The notes beneath the pieces were generated by a model. That model worked only from the letters and a program-made list of their open reading frames with translations, did no database searches and was not told where the DNA came from. The position numbers and the translations under genes are program-made. A DNA stretch of 64,000 bases, taken from contig BDSI01000131.1 in assembly GCA_003117195.1 (NCBI GenBank), positions 157,627 through 221,626 of the forward strand. Reading direction: 5' to 3'. Origin of the DNA: Eudorina sp. 2006-703-Eu-15 (Eukaryota; Chlorophyta; Chlorophyceae; Chlamydomonadales; Volvocaceae). Positions 62,301 to 64,000 of this stretch are shown piece by piece (position 1 is the first letter of the stretch; every line of letters starts with the position of its first letter).

Positions 62301-63973
62301 CGCAATGCAGCGCCCGGCTTCCTAGAGGCATCGAGGATACATGTGCAGCACAAAGAATCACACAGACGTGGTTGCTAAGCTAGCCATCGCGTTCTGTCGC
62401 CTGCCTTTGCGCGTGCACGCACCCAGACAGCGGCCCGTCAGGGCCGCTCCATGTTGCGATCCGATCTTGCCCTGACTGGGTTCCGCCACTGACTACAGGG
62501 CAAAGACACAGCAGTCGCCGTTGCCCAGCCCCTCTGCGGCCCCTGCCCTGATGTCCCAACCCGATGCGACCCACTTGTTGCAGAAATCATCGCACAGCTC
62601 ATCGCGTGTCTCCGCCTCCGGATGGAACGGGTGAGGGTCCAGGGGTCCTGTGCCGCTCAGGAGCGGGTGCAGGGCAGGACACAGCTACCTGTCCGCCGTG
62701 AAACAGCGTCGTTCCGTTTTTGAGAGCCCCGGGTAACTGGCAGCCTCCGGTCGTAGGCGCCCTGACTGCATCCCAATAAAATAGGCTGGTGGCCGACCGC
62801 AGAATTCCCTCGCACGACAGGAACCCGATCTAGCTGCGTGACGGCCACAGCGTCGTCGGCCTTGTCCAGGCACACAAATCCACGCGGACTGCGAGGCACG
62901 ACAGCGCGGTCTGCATGCTCATGCTGCTTCGAGAGACTAGGTTGTTTGGACACGCCCTGACTCAGGAGGGGTGTGACACCCCGCGGGATGTCATGGGCTG
63001 TCAGGACCCGGCCAGCAAAGGGCCCCACCCACCCACCCACCCACGGGTTGGGTCACTACGCACATTTTGCCCCTTTTAGTTTCACATGGCGGTGGCATGG
63101 TCACATACACCGCGCCAGCTCCGCGAAGCCTCAGCCCACTTTTATTGCAGGTACTATGTTACGCACGTTTTCTACTTTGTCAACGCGTGCTGGGTCTGCC
63201 CGGGCCTGTTTTTCGTTTCTAACCACACATCCACCCACCCACCCACCGACCCACCGATGCGGGAGAAGTTGCAGTTCGCGCGCACACCCTGCGCCGTCTG
63301 GTCGCTGACGAGCGCATGACTCCACCAATAGTCTATGGCGCCTAAGCCAAGCCAGGGGAGAAAATTGAGCAGGGAAATTTGGCAAGCAACACGACTTCGC
63401 AACGAATGGCGGGTGCACGCAGATAAGGTCCTTGGCAGGAGCTGTTCCCTCCTTGACGCTTACTTCCTGCACGTTAATCCAAAGAAAACGTCTTAATCCG
63501 TTTTCTTCAGGGCCTGTTCCCTGGCTTACATGTCTCCGTCGCAATCCCCCTTCCGCCACGGCCTTGGTCACCCTGGCCCTTGTCCCTCATCCCGCTTCTC
63601 ACCCATGTTGTCAATAGCCGCATCTGTCCAAGGATTTCCCACCAGAAAGCCCTGTGCGCCCCGGCCGTAGACCACGTCACAAAGCCCATGCGGGGGCAGC
63701 GGTGAGGAGGCTTCAGACAACAAAGGCGTTGATGCATTGACAGGGATGCAAACCAATCCAATGAGGCGGAAGTTAAGGGACAAACCTGTCGGTTCATGGA
63801 GCGTATGTAGCGCCATGCCCGTAAGCTGCAAACGCATCCCGAACGGTACCTAAACCACTGTCACTGCCATACCTGCAGGTTAATTTTAGGGTCCCCAGTT
63901 GCGGCGGCTGCATTATTCCCTTCCACAATCGCAAGTGCCAGGGTGGGTACGTAATGGCCCGCATAGCTCTCTC
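59333..63973 (-). CDS. Serine carboxypeptidase, peptidase family S10, 5' end outside window
   Basis: Secretory or vacuolar serine carboxypeptidase. Exons seen: 63973-63873, 63651-63603, 63341-63255, 62647-62497, 62130-62049, 60978-60886, 60569-60438, 59808-59716, 59506-59333. The full catalytic triad is visible: Ser in [10 protein letters not shown] (its Gly is completed from the upstream exon), Asp in [14 protein letters not shown], and His in [12 protein letters not shown]. Other family hallmarks are [30 protein letters not shown] split over exons, [35 protein letters not shown] and LPWRWTDC. The stop is TGA at 59335-59333. Two joints are weak. One is the end of the fourth exon, where donor GTAGTC gives a Gly-rich insertion containing GLGNGDCC. 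The other is the acceptor of the last exon: the open frame continues upstream to about 59575, but the acceptor at 59507 keeps phase. The signal peptide and N-terminal third lie beyond 64000. Confidence 0.92.
63215..63260. repeat. CCCA tetranucleotide tract overlapping a carboxypeptidase splice donor
   Basis: Tandem CCCA/CCGA units. On the minus strand the tract gives repeated GTGGGT, so several near-identical donor sequences lie side by side at the exon end at 63255. A similar CCCA run is at 63026-63044. Confidence 0.8.
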
Positions 63974-64000
63974 CTGGGGGCCCAGCACACACAAAACGCA

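Overview
The window looks like nuclear DNA of a volvocine green alga (Chlamydomonas/Gonium/Volvox group). It is GC-rich, its genes carry 6 to 20 short exons, and the proteins have long Ala/Gly/Pro/Ser low-complexity insertions. There are many short tandem repeats. The gene set includes a GT90/CAP10 glycosyltransferase and a pheophorbide a oxygenase-like Rieske enzyme with a plastid-type N-terminus. The species cannot be named from the sequence. No prokaryotic operons, CRISPR arrays, rRNA or tRNA genes were seen.

Layout, left to right. At 1-2614 (+) is the 3' part of a GT90/CAP10 glycosyltransferase gene. The stretch 2615-8728 has no recognisable gene and holds tandem and dispersed repeats. 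At 8729-18024 (-) is a CMGC, CDKL-like protein kinase with a huge disordered C-terminal tail. The gap 18025-21701 has only repeat fragments. At 21702-26536 (-) is the complete pheophorbide a oxygenase-like gene (about 732 aa). At 27281-36485 (-) is a complete nucleolar MIF4G/MA3 protein (NOM1/SGD1, about 1106 aa). A 2.5 kb divergent gap follows at 36486-39003. At 39004-55650 (+) is a very large EF-hand gene (20 exons, about 2914 aa) of unknown function. The gap 55651-59332 has simple repeats only. At 59333-63973 (-) is a serine carboxypeptidase (S10) gene whose 5' end runs off the right edge.

The exon models were built by hand. They use protein-family similarity, GT/AG (and two GC) splice sites and phase bookkeeping. 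In the PAO-like, NOM1 and EF-hand models every junction keeps frame and the coding length is a multiple of three. Weak joints are the APE-region junction of the kinase, the 3' end of the kinase, one donor and the last acceptor of the carboxypeptidase, and the donor at 53130 of the EF-hand gene.

The genes do not form an evident pathway. Three neighbours are transcribed leftward (kinase, PAO-like, NOM1). NOM1 and the EF-hand gene are divergent, and two pairs are convergent (GT90/kinase, EF-hand/carboxypeptidase). The most distinctive material is the giant EF-hand protein, the kinase with two adjacent apparent GC-AG introns and a tail of about 1,400 residues, a dispersed repeat family found in introns and gaps, and a genome-wide TGCCGTAC/GTACGGCA word that also occurs at splice sites.
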